DNA from: DATARR01 sp036376245
GTDB taxonomy: Bacteria > Acidobacteriota > Thermoanaerobaculia > Multivoradales > UBA5704
DNA: 64,000 bases
NCBI GenBank assembly: GCA_036376245.1
Contig: DASVAS010000088.1
Coordinates: 51,489 to 115,488 of the forward strand
Direction of reading: 5' to 3'
The translations under genes and the position numbers were made by a program. Below, in pieces: positions 14,156 through 23,156 of this stretch (its first letter is position 1; the number at the start of each line of letters is the position of its first letter). A model generated the notes under the pieces. It made no database searches. It was not told where the DNA came from and worked only from the letters and a program-made list of their open reading frames with translations.

Positions 14156-17041
14156 TCAGGCGATCTGGCGTTCGGCGAGGCGGGTAAAGGAGCCGCCGCG
14201 GTGGAGGAGGTCCTGGTAGGTTCCCTCCTCCACCACCCGGCCGCCTTCGATCACGTAGATGCGGTCCGCATTCTGGATGGTGCTCAGACGGTGGGCGATG
14301 ACGATCCGCGTGGCTTTCAGGCCCTCGAGGCTGCGGCTGACGATCTCCTGAGTGCGGTTGTCCAGGGCGCTCGTGGCCTCGTCGAAGAGGATGATGCGCG
14401 GGCGGTGGACGATGGCGCGGGCGATCAGGATGCGCTGCTTCTGACCGCCGGAGAAGGTCTCCGCCCCCTCGGAGATGACGGTGTGCATGCCCATGGGCAT
14501 CGCCTTGATGTCCTCCTCCAGGCCCGCCATCCGCGCCGCCTCCCAGGCGGCGTCGATCCCCAGGTTGGAGCTGCCGATGATGTTGGAGAAGATGCTCCCC
14601 GCCATCGGCCGGCCCGTCTGCAGGACGACGCCGATCTGGCGGCGCACAGACTGCACCGCCAGGCCCGAGAGGTCCTGGCCGTCGAAGTAGATCGAGCCGG
14701 AAGTGGATTTCTCGAAGCCGAGGATCAGGCGCAGGCAGGTGGACTTGCCCGCGCCGGATGGTCCCACCAGGGCGATGAACTCTCCCGGGGCGGCCCGGAA
14801 GGAAACGTCGTCCAGGATCGAGGGCCCATCCGCCTGGTAGCGGAAAGAGATGTGACTGAACTCGATTTCCCCCGCCAGCTCGCCCGGTTCGGCCTTGGAT
14901 TCGTCCACCTCGGGGGCCGTCTCCAGGATCGGCGCCAGGCGCTCGTAGACCGGCACCATGACCAGGACGCTGGAGAGGATTCCTACCAGGGACAGGGTGG
15001 CCGCGAGAAACTGGCCGAAGGCGGCGTTGAAGGCCAGGAACTCGCCGATCGGCATGGTCTCTTCCGCGGCAAAGCCTACGACGGCGAAGATGGTCAGCGA
15101 GGTGAGCACGCCATAGACGGCATTGAAGGCGATCTGGGCGTTGGCCGCCCGCTGCGCCGAGAGGGTCTTCCGCCGCTGCTCGGCGAATTCTTCGGCCCAG
15201 CGGGCGAAGGCCCGGGCCTCCGCGCCGGCCACCCGCAGCTTGGAGATGCCGTGAATCAGGCCGAAGAGCAGGCTGGCGATGCGGCCCTGAAGCTCCAGGA
15301 GGGCGCGCTGGTGGCGGACCTGGAGCCAGGTCAGTCCCGCGGTCACCAGCGCCAGGACGGCCACCAGGAGGGTGGCCACCAGGGCCAGGCGCGGGCTGTA
15401 GTAGAAGAGGAGCGCGAAGCTGAAGACGGAGAAGACGGCCGCCAGGGCCGAGGTGAGGACGTTGCCGGTCAGGATCTCCCGGATGGCGTTGATCCCCAGG
15501 GAGCGGTTGGCGAGGTCGCCGACGGTGAAGCGGCGGAAGAAGGTGACCGGCAGCGAGAGCAGGCGGTCCCAGACCGCCGACTGCAATCCACCGTCGGCCT
15601 TGCCGCCGAGGCGCAGCACGGCGACGCTGCGGGTCACCTGGAAGACGGCGGCGGCGAGGGCGCTGACGATCAGGGCGGCGGTGATCTGCCCGAGCTGGCC
15701 GCGGTCGGCCCCGGGGATGACGCTGCCGAAGACCTGGCCGGTGAGGATCGGGATCAGGAGCCCCAGGAGGCCGCCGGCCGCTCCCATCGCAACGATGGTC
15801 AGGAGGTCGCCCCGGCGGCCCCGGAGCGCCAGACGGAGGAGGTCCCCCCGGGTCACCGGCCTCTCGGGCAAGGGCGGATAGAGCATGTGGGCGTCGCCGC
15901 TCAGGGATTCAGACAGAGCGGCGTCCACCGGCGTCCGCGTCCCCTCCACCGGGTCGGTCATCTCGTAGCCGCGGGCCGAGGTGGGGATCAGGGCCACCGG
16001 CCGGCGCTGCTTCTGTTCGGCGTCGAGGAAGCGGAAGCCCACGAGGGGGCCGTTGTCGCGGCGCCACCAGTCGTCGCGCAGGATCACCCGCCGGGAGCGG
16101 ACGCGGGAAGCGGCGCAGATCTGCTCCAGCCGGTCCCCCTGCCGGGCGACGGCCTGCCAGTCCGGCAGGGCGCGGATGGCGATCCCCTGCGCCTCCCCCA
16201 CCATGCGGAGGGCGCCGAGGAGAGGGTCGGGCGCGACGCCGGCCGCGGCGCCTTCGCCGGTCACGGGTTGAAGGACGGAGGCGAGGCGGGCGTAGGCGCC
16301 GCGCAGAGTGGAGCGGTCGAGGTCCACCTTGCGGCCCAGCCGCTCGCGCTCCCTTTGCTCGGCGCGCCGGGCCTGCAAGGCAACATAGTCGAGGCAGAGC
16401 TCGTGGAAGCGGGCGAGGCCCTGCCAGAGGAGGGCGTCTCCCTGAAGCACGGCGCCGGTGCCCAAGGACGAGAGCCGGGCCTGGCCGGCGCTGACCAGCC
16501 AAAGGCCCTCGGGAATCGGGACGAGATCGCCGTCGCCCAAGGCCAGAGCCTCTTCTCCGAGCAGCAGGGAGCCTCCCTCCAGGTGCCGCACCCAGGCCAC
16601 GCCTTCGCGGGGCCGGGCGGAGCGGCCCGCCTCTTCCAGGCTCGTCTCGCCGCCGGGACGCAGCTCTTCGAAGACCCTGGGAGCGGCGGCGCGGACGATC
16701 TCCCCGAAGAGACCCGAGATCCAGGCGTCGAGCCGCGCGGCGAGGTCCGTGGCCGCGGCGGGATCGCGGGCCATCTCCCGTAGGTCCGCTTCAGAAAGCC
16801 GGCGCAGACGAGTGCCAGGATGGCCGACGGCGAGGAGCCGCAGGTCCTGGCCGTTGCGCGCCGGACCGAGCCCGCAGAGCGCCTGCCCGGCGGCGGCGGT
16901 CCAGAGGTGGGTACGCGTCCCCGCTCCCTCCTGGAGCACGGCGAAGACTTCCGCCTTCCCCTCTTCCACGAGCCAGACGTCCCGCCCCGAGCCCAGGGGG
17001 AGGGGAGCGTTGCCGGCCAGCTCGAGGATCTCTCCAGTCAT
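14156..17041 (-). CDS. NHLM-type peptide export ABC transporter, permease/ATPase subunit (no peptidase)
   Basis: A 961-residue protein. The first ~120 residues look like a cyclic-nucleotide-binding-type barrel (GRDVWLVEEGKAEVFAVLQE). A long linker follows, then an ABC exporter membrane domain (residues ~420-690: LLTIVAMGAAGGLLGLLIPI; FFRRFTVGDLANRSLGINAI) and a nucleotide-binding domain with Walker A GPSGAGKST, signature FSGGQKQRI and Walker B IILFDEATSALD. This matches the 'NHLP/NHLM bacteriocin export ABC, permease/ATPase' family, normally paired with a C39-peptidase partner, as here 3 bp upstream. It probably pairs with that partner in the inner membrane. Confidence 0.9.
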   Translation of the reverse strand: MTGEILELAGNAPLPLGSGRDVWLVEEGKAEVFAVLQEGAGTRTHLWTAAAGQALCGLGPARNGQDLRLLAVGHPGTRLRRLSEADLREMARDPAAATDLAARLDAWISGLFGEIVRAAAPRVFEELRPGGETSLEEAGRSARPREGVAWVRHLEGGSLLLGEEALALGDGDLVPIPEGLWLVSAGQARLSSLGTGAVLQGDALLWQGLARFHELCLDYVALQARRAEQRERERLGRKVDLDRSTLRGAYARLASVLQPVTGEGAAAGVAPDPLLGALRMVGEAQGIAIRALPDWQAVARQGDRLEQICAASRVRSRRVILRDDWWRRDNGPLVGFRFLDAEQKQRRPVALIPTSARGYEMTDPVEGTRTPVDAALSESLSGDAHMLYPPLPERPVTRGDLLRLALRGRRGDLLTIVAMGAAGGLLGLLIPILTGQVFGSVIPGADRGQLGQITAALIVSALAAAVFQVTRSVAVLRLGGKADGGLQSAVWDRLLSLPVTFFRRFTVGDLANRSLGINAIREILTGNVLTSALAAVFSVFSFALLFYYSPRLALVATLLVAVLALVTAGLTWLQVRHQRALLELQGRIASLLFGLIHGISKLRVAGAEARAFARWAEEFAEQRRKTLSAQRAANAQIAFNAVYGVLTSLTIFAVVGFAAEETMPIGEFLAFNAAFGQFLAATLSLVGILSSVLVMVPVYERLAPILETAPEVDESKAEPGELAGEIEFSHISFRYQADGPSILDDVSFRAAPGEFIALVGPSGAGKSTCLRLILGFEKSTSGSIYFDGQDLSGLAVQSVRRQIGVVLQTGRPMAGSIFSNIIGSSNLGIDAAWEAARMAGLEEDIKAMPMGMHTVISEGAETFSGGQKQRILIARAIVHRPRIILFDEATSALDNRTQEIVSRSLEGLKATRIVIAHRLSTIQNADRIYVIEGGRVVEEGTYQDLLHRGGSFTRLAERQIA

Positions 17042-17044
17042 GGG

Positions 17045-19222
17045 CTACTCGGCGCTGATGAGACGGGCGTAGGGACCCTCGGCCCCCTTCAGCTCGTCGT
17101 GGGTGCCGCGCTGGATGACCTTGCCCCGTTCCAGGACGATGATCTCGTCGGCGTCCCGAATGGTGCTCAGACGGTGGGCGACGATCAGGCAGGTGCAGCC
17201 GCGGCGCCGCAGGGCTTCGTCGATCCGGCTCTCGGTGGTGGGATCGAGCGCGGAGGTGGCCTCGTCGAGGACCAGGAAGGTAGGCCGGCCCACCAGGGCA
17301 CGGGCGATCTCCAGGCGCTGCCGCTGGCCGCCGCTCCAGTTGGCCCCCCCCTCCTCCACCGGGCTGTCATAGCCCCCGGGACGTGCCGCGATGTCGTCGT
17401 GGATGCAGGCGTCCTTGGCCGCGGCCACCACTTCGGGCAGGGGGATGGTGGGGTCCCAGAGCGTGAGGTTCTCCCGCACCGTCCCCTCGAACAGGAAGAC
17501 GCTTTGGTCCACGGTGGCCAGGGAGTTGGTCATGACGCCCGGCGGGATCTGGGCGCGGCTCCGGCCGTCGAAGAGGATCTCCCCTTCCCAGGGCTGGTAG
17601 AGACCGGTGACCAGCTTCGAGATCGTGGACTTGCCGCTTCCCGATCCCCCTACCAGGGCAACCCGGGCTCCTGGCTTGAGGGTGATGCTCAGGCCTTCGA
17701 TCAGGGGCGGGTCGAGACGGCTGTAGCCGAAGGAGACGTTCCGCAGCTCCAGATGGCCGGTCAGCTTGACCGGGTCGCCCGCGGGCGGCGCCTCCCCCGC
17801 ACCGGTCCCGGCGGCGGGATCGACCCTGTAGCGCAGCACGTCGTCGAGGCGGTTCATGTCTCCCTCGACCATCTGGAGCCGGCCGCCCAGGCTCACCAGA
17901 CGGTTGACCGGCGCGATGAACAGAGCCATCAGGAGCTGGAAGGCCACCAGCCCGCCCAGGGTCATGTCGCCGTTCATCACCCGCAGGCCGCCGATCCCCA
18001 GGATCAGGGAGGTGTTCACCGCCGAGAGCAGCGGCGGGACGGCGTCGAGCATCTGCGTATAGCGTTCCAGGTCCTGCCGGCCGTTGACCACCTTGGCCTG
18101 ATAACCCGCCCAGCGGGTGAAGAGATCGGACTCGCCGCCGGTGGCCTTCAAGGTCTCGATGGTCTGGAGGCCGCCGATGGCCGTGCCCAGGAGCTTGCCC
18201 TGGTCCTGCACGAGGCGGCGGTTGCCGTCCACCCGCTTGCGCGAGACGTAGCGCAGGGCCGCCACGTTGAGGGAGACGACGCCGATCCCCACCAGCGTCA
18301 GCACCGGGTCGTACTGGAAGAGGATGACCGCGAAAAAGACGATCATCAGGGCGCCCAGCGCGTTGGTGGCGAGGTCGCGGGTGAGGAGCTGGGCCACGCG
18401 GTCGTTGATGGCCACCCGGGAGCTGATGTCGCCGGCGAAGCGCTGGCTGAAGAACTCGGTCGGCAGGCGGAGGACGTGCCAGAGGAAGCGGCTGGAGGCG
18501 CCCACGGCCAGCCGGGTCTCCAGGCGCAGCAGATGGGACTGCTGCAGCCAGGTGAGGGCGCCGGTCATCAGGGCGGCGAAGCTCATCGCGAGGAGGAGAG
18601 GCGGCAGCCAGTCCCGCCGGTTCTCCAGCAGCACGCTGTCGATGAAGACCTTGGAAAAGACGGGGACGACCAGCCCCGGGATCACCAGCGCCAGGCCGGC
18701 GAGCAGGACGAAGGCAAGGGCGGCGCGGGCGCCGGCGAGGCGGCTGCGCAGAGCCGGGATCAGCCGCGGCGGGTCCCCCTTCTTCTGGAACTCCGGCCCC
18801 GGCTGGAAGGTGAGGACGACGCCGGTAAAGGCCTGATCCAGCTCCTCTCCGGTGACCGTCCGCGGCCCGCCCGCCGGATCGTTCAGGTAGACCTGCCCCT
18901 TCTTCCCGAACCCCTCCAGCACCAGGAAGTGGTTGAAGTTCCAGTGCAGGATCATCGGCGGCCGGGTGGCCCGCAGGCTTTGGGGCTCCTTCTTGAACCC
19001 CTTGGCCTCCAGACCGTACTGGCGGGCCGCCTTGACGATGTTGCTGGCCTTGCTGCCGTCGCGCGAAACGCCACAGGCGATCCGCAGCTCTTCGAGGGGG
19101 ACCCAGCGACCGAAGTGGGCGAGCACGATCCCCAGCGCCGCCGCCCCGCACTCCACCGCCTCCATCTGGAGGACGGTGGGGGTCCGGGCCCGCCGGGGCT
19201 TCTCCTCGGCCTGCTTGAACAT
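17045..19222 (-). CDS. NHLM-type peptidase/permease/ATPase ABC exporter (C39 bacteriocin-processing)
   Basis: A 725-residue protein with three parts. An N-terminal C39 cysteine peptidase has catalytic Cys in QMEAVECGAAALGIVL, His in NFNHFLVLEGF and Asp in YLNDPAGG. Then come six-helix exporter segments (residues ~170-430: ALAFVLLAGLALVIPGLVVP) and a nucleotide-binding domain (Walker A GGSGSGKST, signature WSGGQRQR, Walker B LVLDEATSALD). Such proteins cut leaders after Gly-Gly during export. The start ATG overlaps the HlyD stop (TGATG). The GG-leader peptide at 7250 is the only obvious substrate that I see in the window. Confidence 0.93.
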   Translation of the reverse strand: MFKQAEEKPRRARTPTVLQMEAVECGAAALGIVLAHFGRWVPLEELRIACGVSRDGSKASNIVKAARQYGLEAKGFKKEPQSLRATRPPMILHWNFNHFLVLEGFGKKGQVYLNDPAGGPRTVTGEELDQAFTGVVLTFQPGPEFQKKGDPPRLIPALRSRLAGARAALAFVLLAGLALVIPGLVVPVFSKVFIDSVLLENRRDWLPPLLLAMSFAALMTGALTWLQQSHLLRLETRLAVGASSRFLWHVLRLPTEFFSQRFAGDISSRVAINDRVAQLLTRDLATNALGALMIVFFAVILFQYDPVLTLVGIGVVSLNVAALRYVSRKRVDGNRRLVQDQGKLLGTAIGGLQTIETLKATGGESDLFTRWAGYQAKVVNGRQDLERYTQMLDAVPPLLSAVNTSLILGIGGLRVMNGDMTLGGLVAFQLLMALFIAPVNRLVSLGGRLQMVEGDMNRLDDVLRYRVDPAAGTGAGEAPPAGDPVKLTGHLELRNVSFGYSRLDPPLIEGLSITLKPGARVALVGGSGSGKSTISKLVTGLYQPWEGEILFDGRSRAQIPPGVMTNSLATVDQSVFLFEGTVRENLTLWDPTIPLPEVVAAAKDACIHDDIAARPGGYDSPVEEGGANWSGGQRQRLEIARALVGRPTFLVLDEATSALDPTTESRIDEALRRRGCTCLIVAHRLSTIRDADEIIVLERGKVIQRGTHDELKGAEGPYARLISAE

Positions 19223-20463
19223 CAGAGGCCCAGCTTCTCCCGCACCTTGGGGATGACGAGGTTGATCGGGGCCTCCGCGCGGACGACGACGTCGCCGGTG
19301 GCTAGCGTGCCGCTGCTGATCTTGACGCTAGGGCCGGTCGAGGAGGACCAGCGGAAGCCGGAGGGCGTGGCCGCGTCCCGCGTCAGGGCCACGTTCACCT
19401 GGATGGGCGGCCCCTCCGCCATGAGCTTGGTGACCAGGGCCTCGTTGCCCAGGAGGCGAACCATGCCCCGTTGGGTGGACGGATACTCGGCGGCCCAGGT
19501 GACCCGGCCCAGGATGGAGCCGTACTCCTCCCGCTTCACCGTAGAGGGGGAGACGCGGACGGTCATGCCCGGCTGCACCCGCTTGCCCGCCGTGGCCGGC
19601 ACGAAGAGCACCGCCACCAGGTCCTCGGAGACCACCTCCAGATTGAGGATGGCGGTGCCGGGGTGGACCACGTCGCCGCGGTCCACCAGCAGCTCCAGCA
19701 CACGGCCGGCGCGGTTGGAGACCACGCGGGAGGTCTCGCCGAGGCGCGCCTGCCGCTCGCGCAGCTCGATCTCCAGATCGCGGATCTGCGCCTCCCGGAC
19801 CTCGATCTGCTGATCGGTCTGCTGCTCGGATTCGATCCTCTTCAGCTCCAGGCCGTTGAGGTCGAGGCGGGCCTTGGCGAGCTGGTCCTGGGCCGTGTTC
19901 AGGCGCTGCTCCGAGGTCAGCAGGGTCTGCTTGGTGATCAGGCCGTCCTTGAGCAGGTCGCGCTCGACGGCGATCCGGTCGCGGGCCAGCTCCACCTCCC
20001 TCTCGAAGGACTGGACGCTGCGCTGGAGGTCGGCGCGCTGCTGGGCGAGGTCGCGTTCGCGCAGCCGCCGCTGCTCGCCGGCGTAACGCACCAGGTCGCG
20101 ATACTCTGAGCGGACCCCCGCGAGCTTGTCGCGGGTGTCCTGGATCTGCCGCAGCAGCTCCTCCTGGCGGACCCGGGCCACGACCTGCCCCTTCTCGATC
20201 ACATCCCCGACCGCTACCAGGATCTCCTCCACCTGGCCGTCTTCCGCAGCCACCAGGCTGGAGACGCCGCCCTGGCGCAGGAGGATGCCCTCCCCCCGCG
20301 CCTCCGTGGGGATGGAGCCGAAGACGCCCCAGGCCACCGAGGTCAGGAGCAGGGCTCCCAGCGCTCCCAGGGCGAGCCAGCCTTTGGGCCCGGTCACCTG
20401 CATGAGCTGGTCGAGCTGCTCGGGGGAGGACAGCCTTTCGAGGGCCACCTTGCGGAAGATCAC
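19222..20463 (-). CDS. HlyD-family periplasmic adaptor of the peptide exporter
   Basis: A 413-residue protein starting at GTG 20463 within a GTGA overlap with the TolC gene. One N-terminal membrane segment (WLALGALGALLLTSVAWGVF) is followed by a lipoyl-like half-motif (EDGQVEEILVAVGDVIEKGQ), a long coiled-coil hairpin (residues ~105-235, rich in Leu, Arg, Glu and Gln) and a β-barrel end. It matches the NHLP/NHLM secretion adaptors, which bridge the inner-membrane ABC transporters and the outer-membrane TolC channel. Confidence 0.92.
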   Translation of the reverse strand: MIFRKVALERLSSPEQLDQLMQVTGPKGWLALGALGALLLTSVAWGVFGSIPTEARGEGILLRQGGVSSLVAAEDGQVEEILVAVGDVIEKGQVVARVRQEELLRQIQDTRDKLAGVRSEYRDLVRYAGEQRRLRERDLAQQRADLQRSVQSFEREVELARDRIAVERDLLKDGLITKQTLLTSEQRLNTAQDQLAKARLDLNGLELKRIESEQQTDQQIEVREAQIRDLEIELRERQARLGETSRVVSNRAGRVLELLVDRGDVVHPGTAILNLEVVSEDLVAVLFVPATAGKRVQPGMTVRVSPSTVKREEYGSILGRVTWAAEYPSTQRGMVRLLGNEALVTKLMAEGPPIQVNVALTRDAATPSGFRWSSSTGPSVKISSGTLATGDVVVRAEAPINLVIPKVREKLGL

Positions 20464-22001
20464 GGCTCGTCTCCTGCCTGGAAGGGGAGAGTGGTGAGAT
20501 GAAGAGCCTGCACGCCCCGGACGTCGCCGGGAAGCAGCGTCCCCGTCTCGAAACGCAGTTGGGCTATGGCGACGGCCAGGGCGAAATGCGACGCCACCTG
20601 CGACTGGCGGGCGGAGGTCAGCCGGTCGCGCTGGGAGATGACGTCGATCAGCGTCGAGGTGCCGGCGCGCAGCTTTTTCTCCTCGTTCTCCACCGCCCGC
20701 TCGAAGAGCCGCACCGCCTCCTGAGCCCGCTCGAGCTGCTGGGCGCCGCGGACGACCGCGTCCACGGCGATGGGGACGTTGGCCCCGATCTGGCGGGTGA
20801 TCAGCTCCTCCAGCAGCTCGTTCTGCTCCCGGACCGCCTCGATCTGGGCCAGGTCGCCCCGCGCCCGGCTGTTCTGGGTCGGCCAGGAGAGGCTGAGGGA
20901 GAGCAGCGAGGCGGCGCCCGGGATGTTGCGGTAGAGGGGCCCGAGGAAGCTGTCCGCATCTGATCCCTCCACCAGCCCCGAGTAGCTGGGCGTGAAGAGC
21001 AGGTCGAGCTGCGGCTGGAGGGCCTGGTCCGCCGCCTTCCGGAGGACCTCGGCCGCGCTCTGGCGCTCGCGCGCGGCCTGGAGGTCGGACCGCCGCTCCA
21101 CCGCCACGGCGATCCAGCGGGAGACGTCGCCGCCCGGAAGCGCCGCGGCGGCCGGCAGGGTGGGGAACGGATCGGAGGGAAGGGGCAGCGCGGCGATGCG
21201 CGCCGGTTCCAGGCCGATCTCCCGCCCCAGCGCCTGCCGCGCCGCGAAGAGGTCCCGCTCGCCGCCGATGCGGGCTGTCTCCTTCGACACCACGTTGGCC
21301 TCGACCTGGACGAGGTCGGCCGCCGGGGTGACGTCGGCCTCGATGAGCTTGCGCGTGGTCTCCATCAGCTCGCGGGCGCGGTCCTCGCTCTCCTGGAGGA
21401 TCGCCAGGTTGAGCACCGCCGCCCTGGCTTCCCAATACTGCGCGACCACGGCGAGGGCCCTTTCGGAGGTGGTCTGCCGCAGGTCCAGGACGCTCGCCGC
21501 CACCTGCAGCTCCGCCGAGAGCTCCGGTGCGGCCGTGAATTCCCGGCCACGTCCCCGCAGCAGCGGCTGCCGGAGAGTGAACGAGAAGGTGCCCAGGTTG
21601 ACGTCCTGGCGGCCGGTGTCCGCCGTTCGCGAGAGCTGGAGCTCAGGCTCGATGGAGAGGCCGGTGCGGAACAACTTCGTCATCCCCAGGCTGTTGGTGA
21701 GGATGCTCTGTTCCCGGCTGGCGACCTCCGAAAGCGGGTCGTTCAGCTCCCTCTCGGTCAGGCCGGCGTTGACCACCGGATCGAAGATACCGCGGGAGCT
21801 GAGCAGGGCTCCCTGGGACGACCTCAAGCGGCTCTCGCCAATGGATACGTTGGGGTCGTGGTCCAGCATCATCCGGATGACTTCCACCAGACCGATGCCG
21901 GGGCCGGGCGGAGGCTCGGCCGCGCGGGCGCTCCCCGGCTGCGCGAACCAGAGCAGGATGAGGACGGGAGCCAAGTGCGGGGAAAACCGTCCGTTGGTCA
22001 T
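20460..22001 (-). CDS. TolC-family outer-membrane efflux protein
   Basis: A 513-residue protein from the ATG at 22001. The signal peptide is FSPHLAPVLILLWFAQPGSA, then RA. The mature part has the two-fold TolC/OEP repeat with long helices (ERALAVVAQYWEARAAVLNL; LEELITRQIGANVPIAVDAV) and the repeated 'SASVTTLFDV-like' register near the end of each half (AGTSTLIDVISQRDRLTSAR). It is the first gene of the five-gene export operon and is coupled to HlyD by GTGA. It presumably forms the outer-membrane exit of the exporter. Confidence 0.9.
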   Translation of the reverse strand: MTNGRFSPHLAPVLILLWFAQPGSARAAEPPPGPGIGLVEVIRMMLDHDPNVSIGESRLRSSQGALLSSRGIFDPVVNAGLTERELNDPLSEVASREQSILTNSLGMTKLFRTGLSIEPELQLSRTADTGRQDVNLGTFSFTLRQPLLRGRGREFTAAPELSAELQVAASVLDLRQTTSERALAVVAQYWEARAAVLNLAILQESEDRARELMETTRKLIEADVTPAADLVQVEANVVSKETARIGGERDLFAARQALGREIGLEPARIAALPLPSDPFPTLPAAAALPGGDVSRWIAVAVERRSDLQAARERQSAAEVLRKAADQALQPQLDLLFTPSYSGLVEGSDADSFLGPLYRNIPGAASLLSLSLSWPTQNSRARGDLAQIEAVREQNELLEELITRQIGANVPIAVDAVVRGAQQLERAQEAVRLFERAVENEEKKLRAGTSTLIDVISQRDRLTSARQSQVASHFALAVAIAQLRFETGTLLPGDVRGVQALHLTTLPFQAGDEP

Positions 22002-22052
22002 TGCGAATACTACTTCGTTCTGTGCCGGAGCCGCCTGAGCTAGGCTAACACC

Positions 22053-23156
22053 ATGAATCCAGTGCTTCAACCCGAGGAGCTGCGGGCCTACAACGAGAAC
22101 GTCTTCGACCTCCAGGCCCTCGGGCCGGAGACGCGCTTTCCCCTGCCCGACGAGCCGTTCGTGACCTTCTGGAAAGAAAGGGTGCGGGAAAGCCGCACGC
22201 GCGGGGCGTTCGCCGTGCTGCGGGATCACCTTCCGCAGCTCAGGTTCCCCATCCGCGAGGGGATCAGCGAGACGGAAGCCTATCGGGCCGCGACGCGGCG
22301 GGGGATGGCGGCTTGGCCGGAGGAGGAGCTGGAGCTGGAGCATCCCGAGGCCATCGAGCTGGTCCTCCACGAGAGCCCGGCCGGGCGCATCCCGCTGCTG
22401 ATCGCCCGGCGGCGGGAGGAGTTCGCGGCGTTGATCCGGGCGCTGACCCGCCGGAACGAGCCGGTCCCCGTCCCGCCATCGCAGGGAGCACTGATGGTCT
22501 CCGGCTACAACAACTGGAGCCGCATCGGGGAGCTGCGGCGCCGGTGGGAGGCGACCGACCTCGCCGAGCGGGAGACCGCCACTTGGGCGGAGGAGCTCCA
22601 GCGCATCCAGAGCCACAAGGAGCTCTACCAGGACCGCTTCATCCTCCTCTCGGACGGTCCCTACAGCGCCGTGCCCGCCGCCGCGATGGGCCTGGGAGAG
22701 GAGGAGTGGCGGGAGATCTCGCTGGCCATCCGGCGCGACCACGAGTGCGCCCACTACTTCACCCGCCGGCTCTTCGGATCGATGCGCAACAACGCCCTGG
22801 ACGAGCTGATCGCCGACTACGCGGGGATGGTCGGGGCGATCGGGCGGTTCCGCGCCGACTGGTTCCTGCGTTTCGTGGGCCTGGAGGACTTCCCGCGCTA
22901 CCGCGCCGGCGCCCGGCTCGACCTCTATCGGGGCGATCCGCCGCTGTCGGACAGCGCCTTCGGCGTCCTGCAGGAGCTGCTGGTGGCCGCCGCCGCGAAC
23001 CTGGAGCGGTTCGACGCCGGGCCGCCGGGCCCGGCCGGGATCGCCCTGCGGATCGCCGCCCTGGCTTCGCTGCGCCTGGACGAGCTGGCGTCGTCCCAGG
23101 GGGCGGACCTCATCGCCGCAGCCCTGGAGCGAATCTCCTCGGCCGCCGCGGCGTGA
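22053..23156 (+). CDS. Putative zinc metalloprotease-like protein (HECAH) divergent from the exporter operon
   Basis: A 367-residue soluble protein with a gluzincin-like arrangement: HECAHYF supplies HExxH, and 16 residues after the second His comes DELIADYAGM, which would give a third ligand Glu and an Asp. It has no signal peptide. The surrounding text (RRLFGSMRNNALDELIADYA) looks strongly constrained. I recognise no named family. It starts 51 bp from the TolC gene on the opposite strand, so the two share a promoter region. It could process or degrade the peptide product or its leader. That is inference. Its last 232 bp overlap the convergent SGNH gene. Confidence 0.6.
   Translation: MNPVLQPEELRAYNENVFDLQALGPETRFPLPDEPFVTFWKERVRESRTRGAFAVLRDHLPQLRFPIREGISETEAYRAATRRGMAAWPEEELELEHPEAIELVLHESPAGRIPLLIARRREEFAALIRALTRRNEPVPVPPSQGALMVSGYNNWSRIGELRRRWEATDLAERETATWAEELQRIQSHKELYQDRFILLSDGPYSAVPAAAMGLGEEEWREISLAIRRDHECAHYFTRRLFGSMRNNALDELIADYAGMVGAIGRFRADWFLRFVGLEDFPRYRAGARLDLYRGDPPLSDSAFGVLQELLVAAAANLERFDAGPPGPAGIALRIAALASLRLDELASSQGADLIAAALERISSAAAA

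Noticed and set aside
13820..16783. 987-codon open frame antisense to the second ABC exporter
   Set aside because: Shadow of a GC-rich gene. The minus-strand frame has Walker A, signature and Walker B motifs; this one has no ribosome site and is low-complexity.
16820..19813. 997-codon open frame antisense to the C39 exporter and HlyD genes
   Set aside because: It crosses two well-supported genes and has no domain; GC-skewed third positions explain the missing stops.
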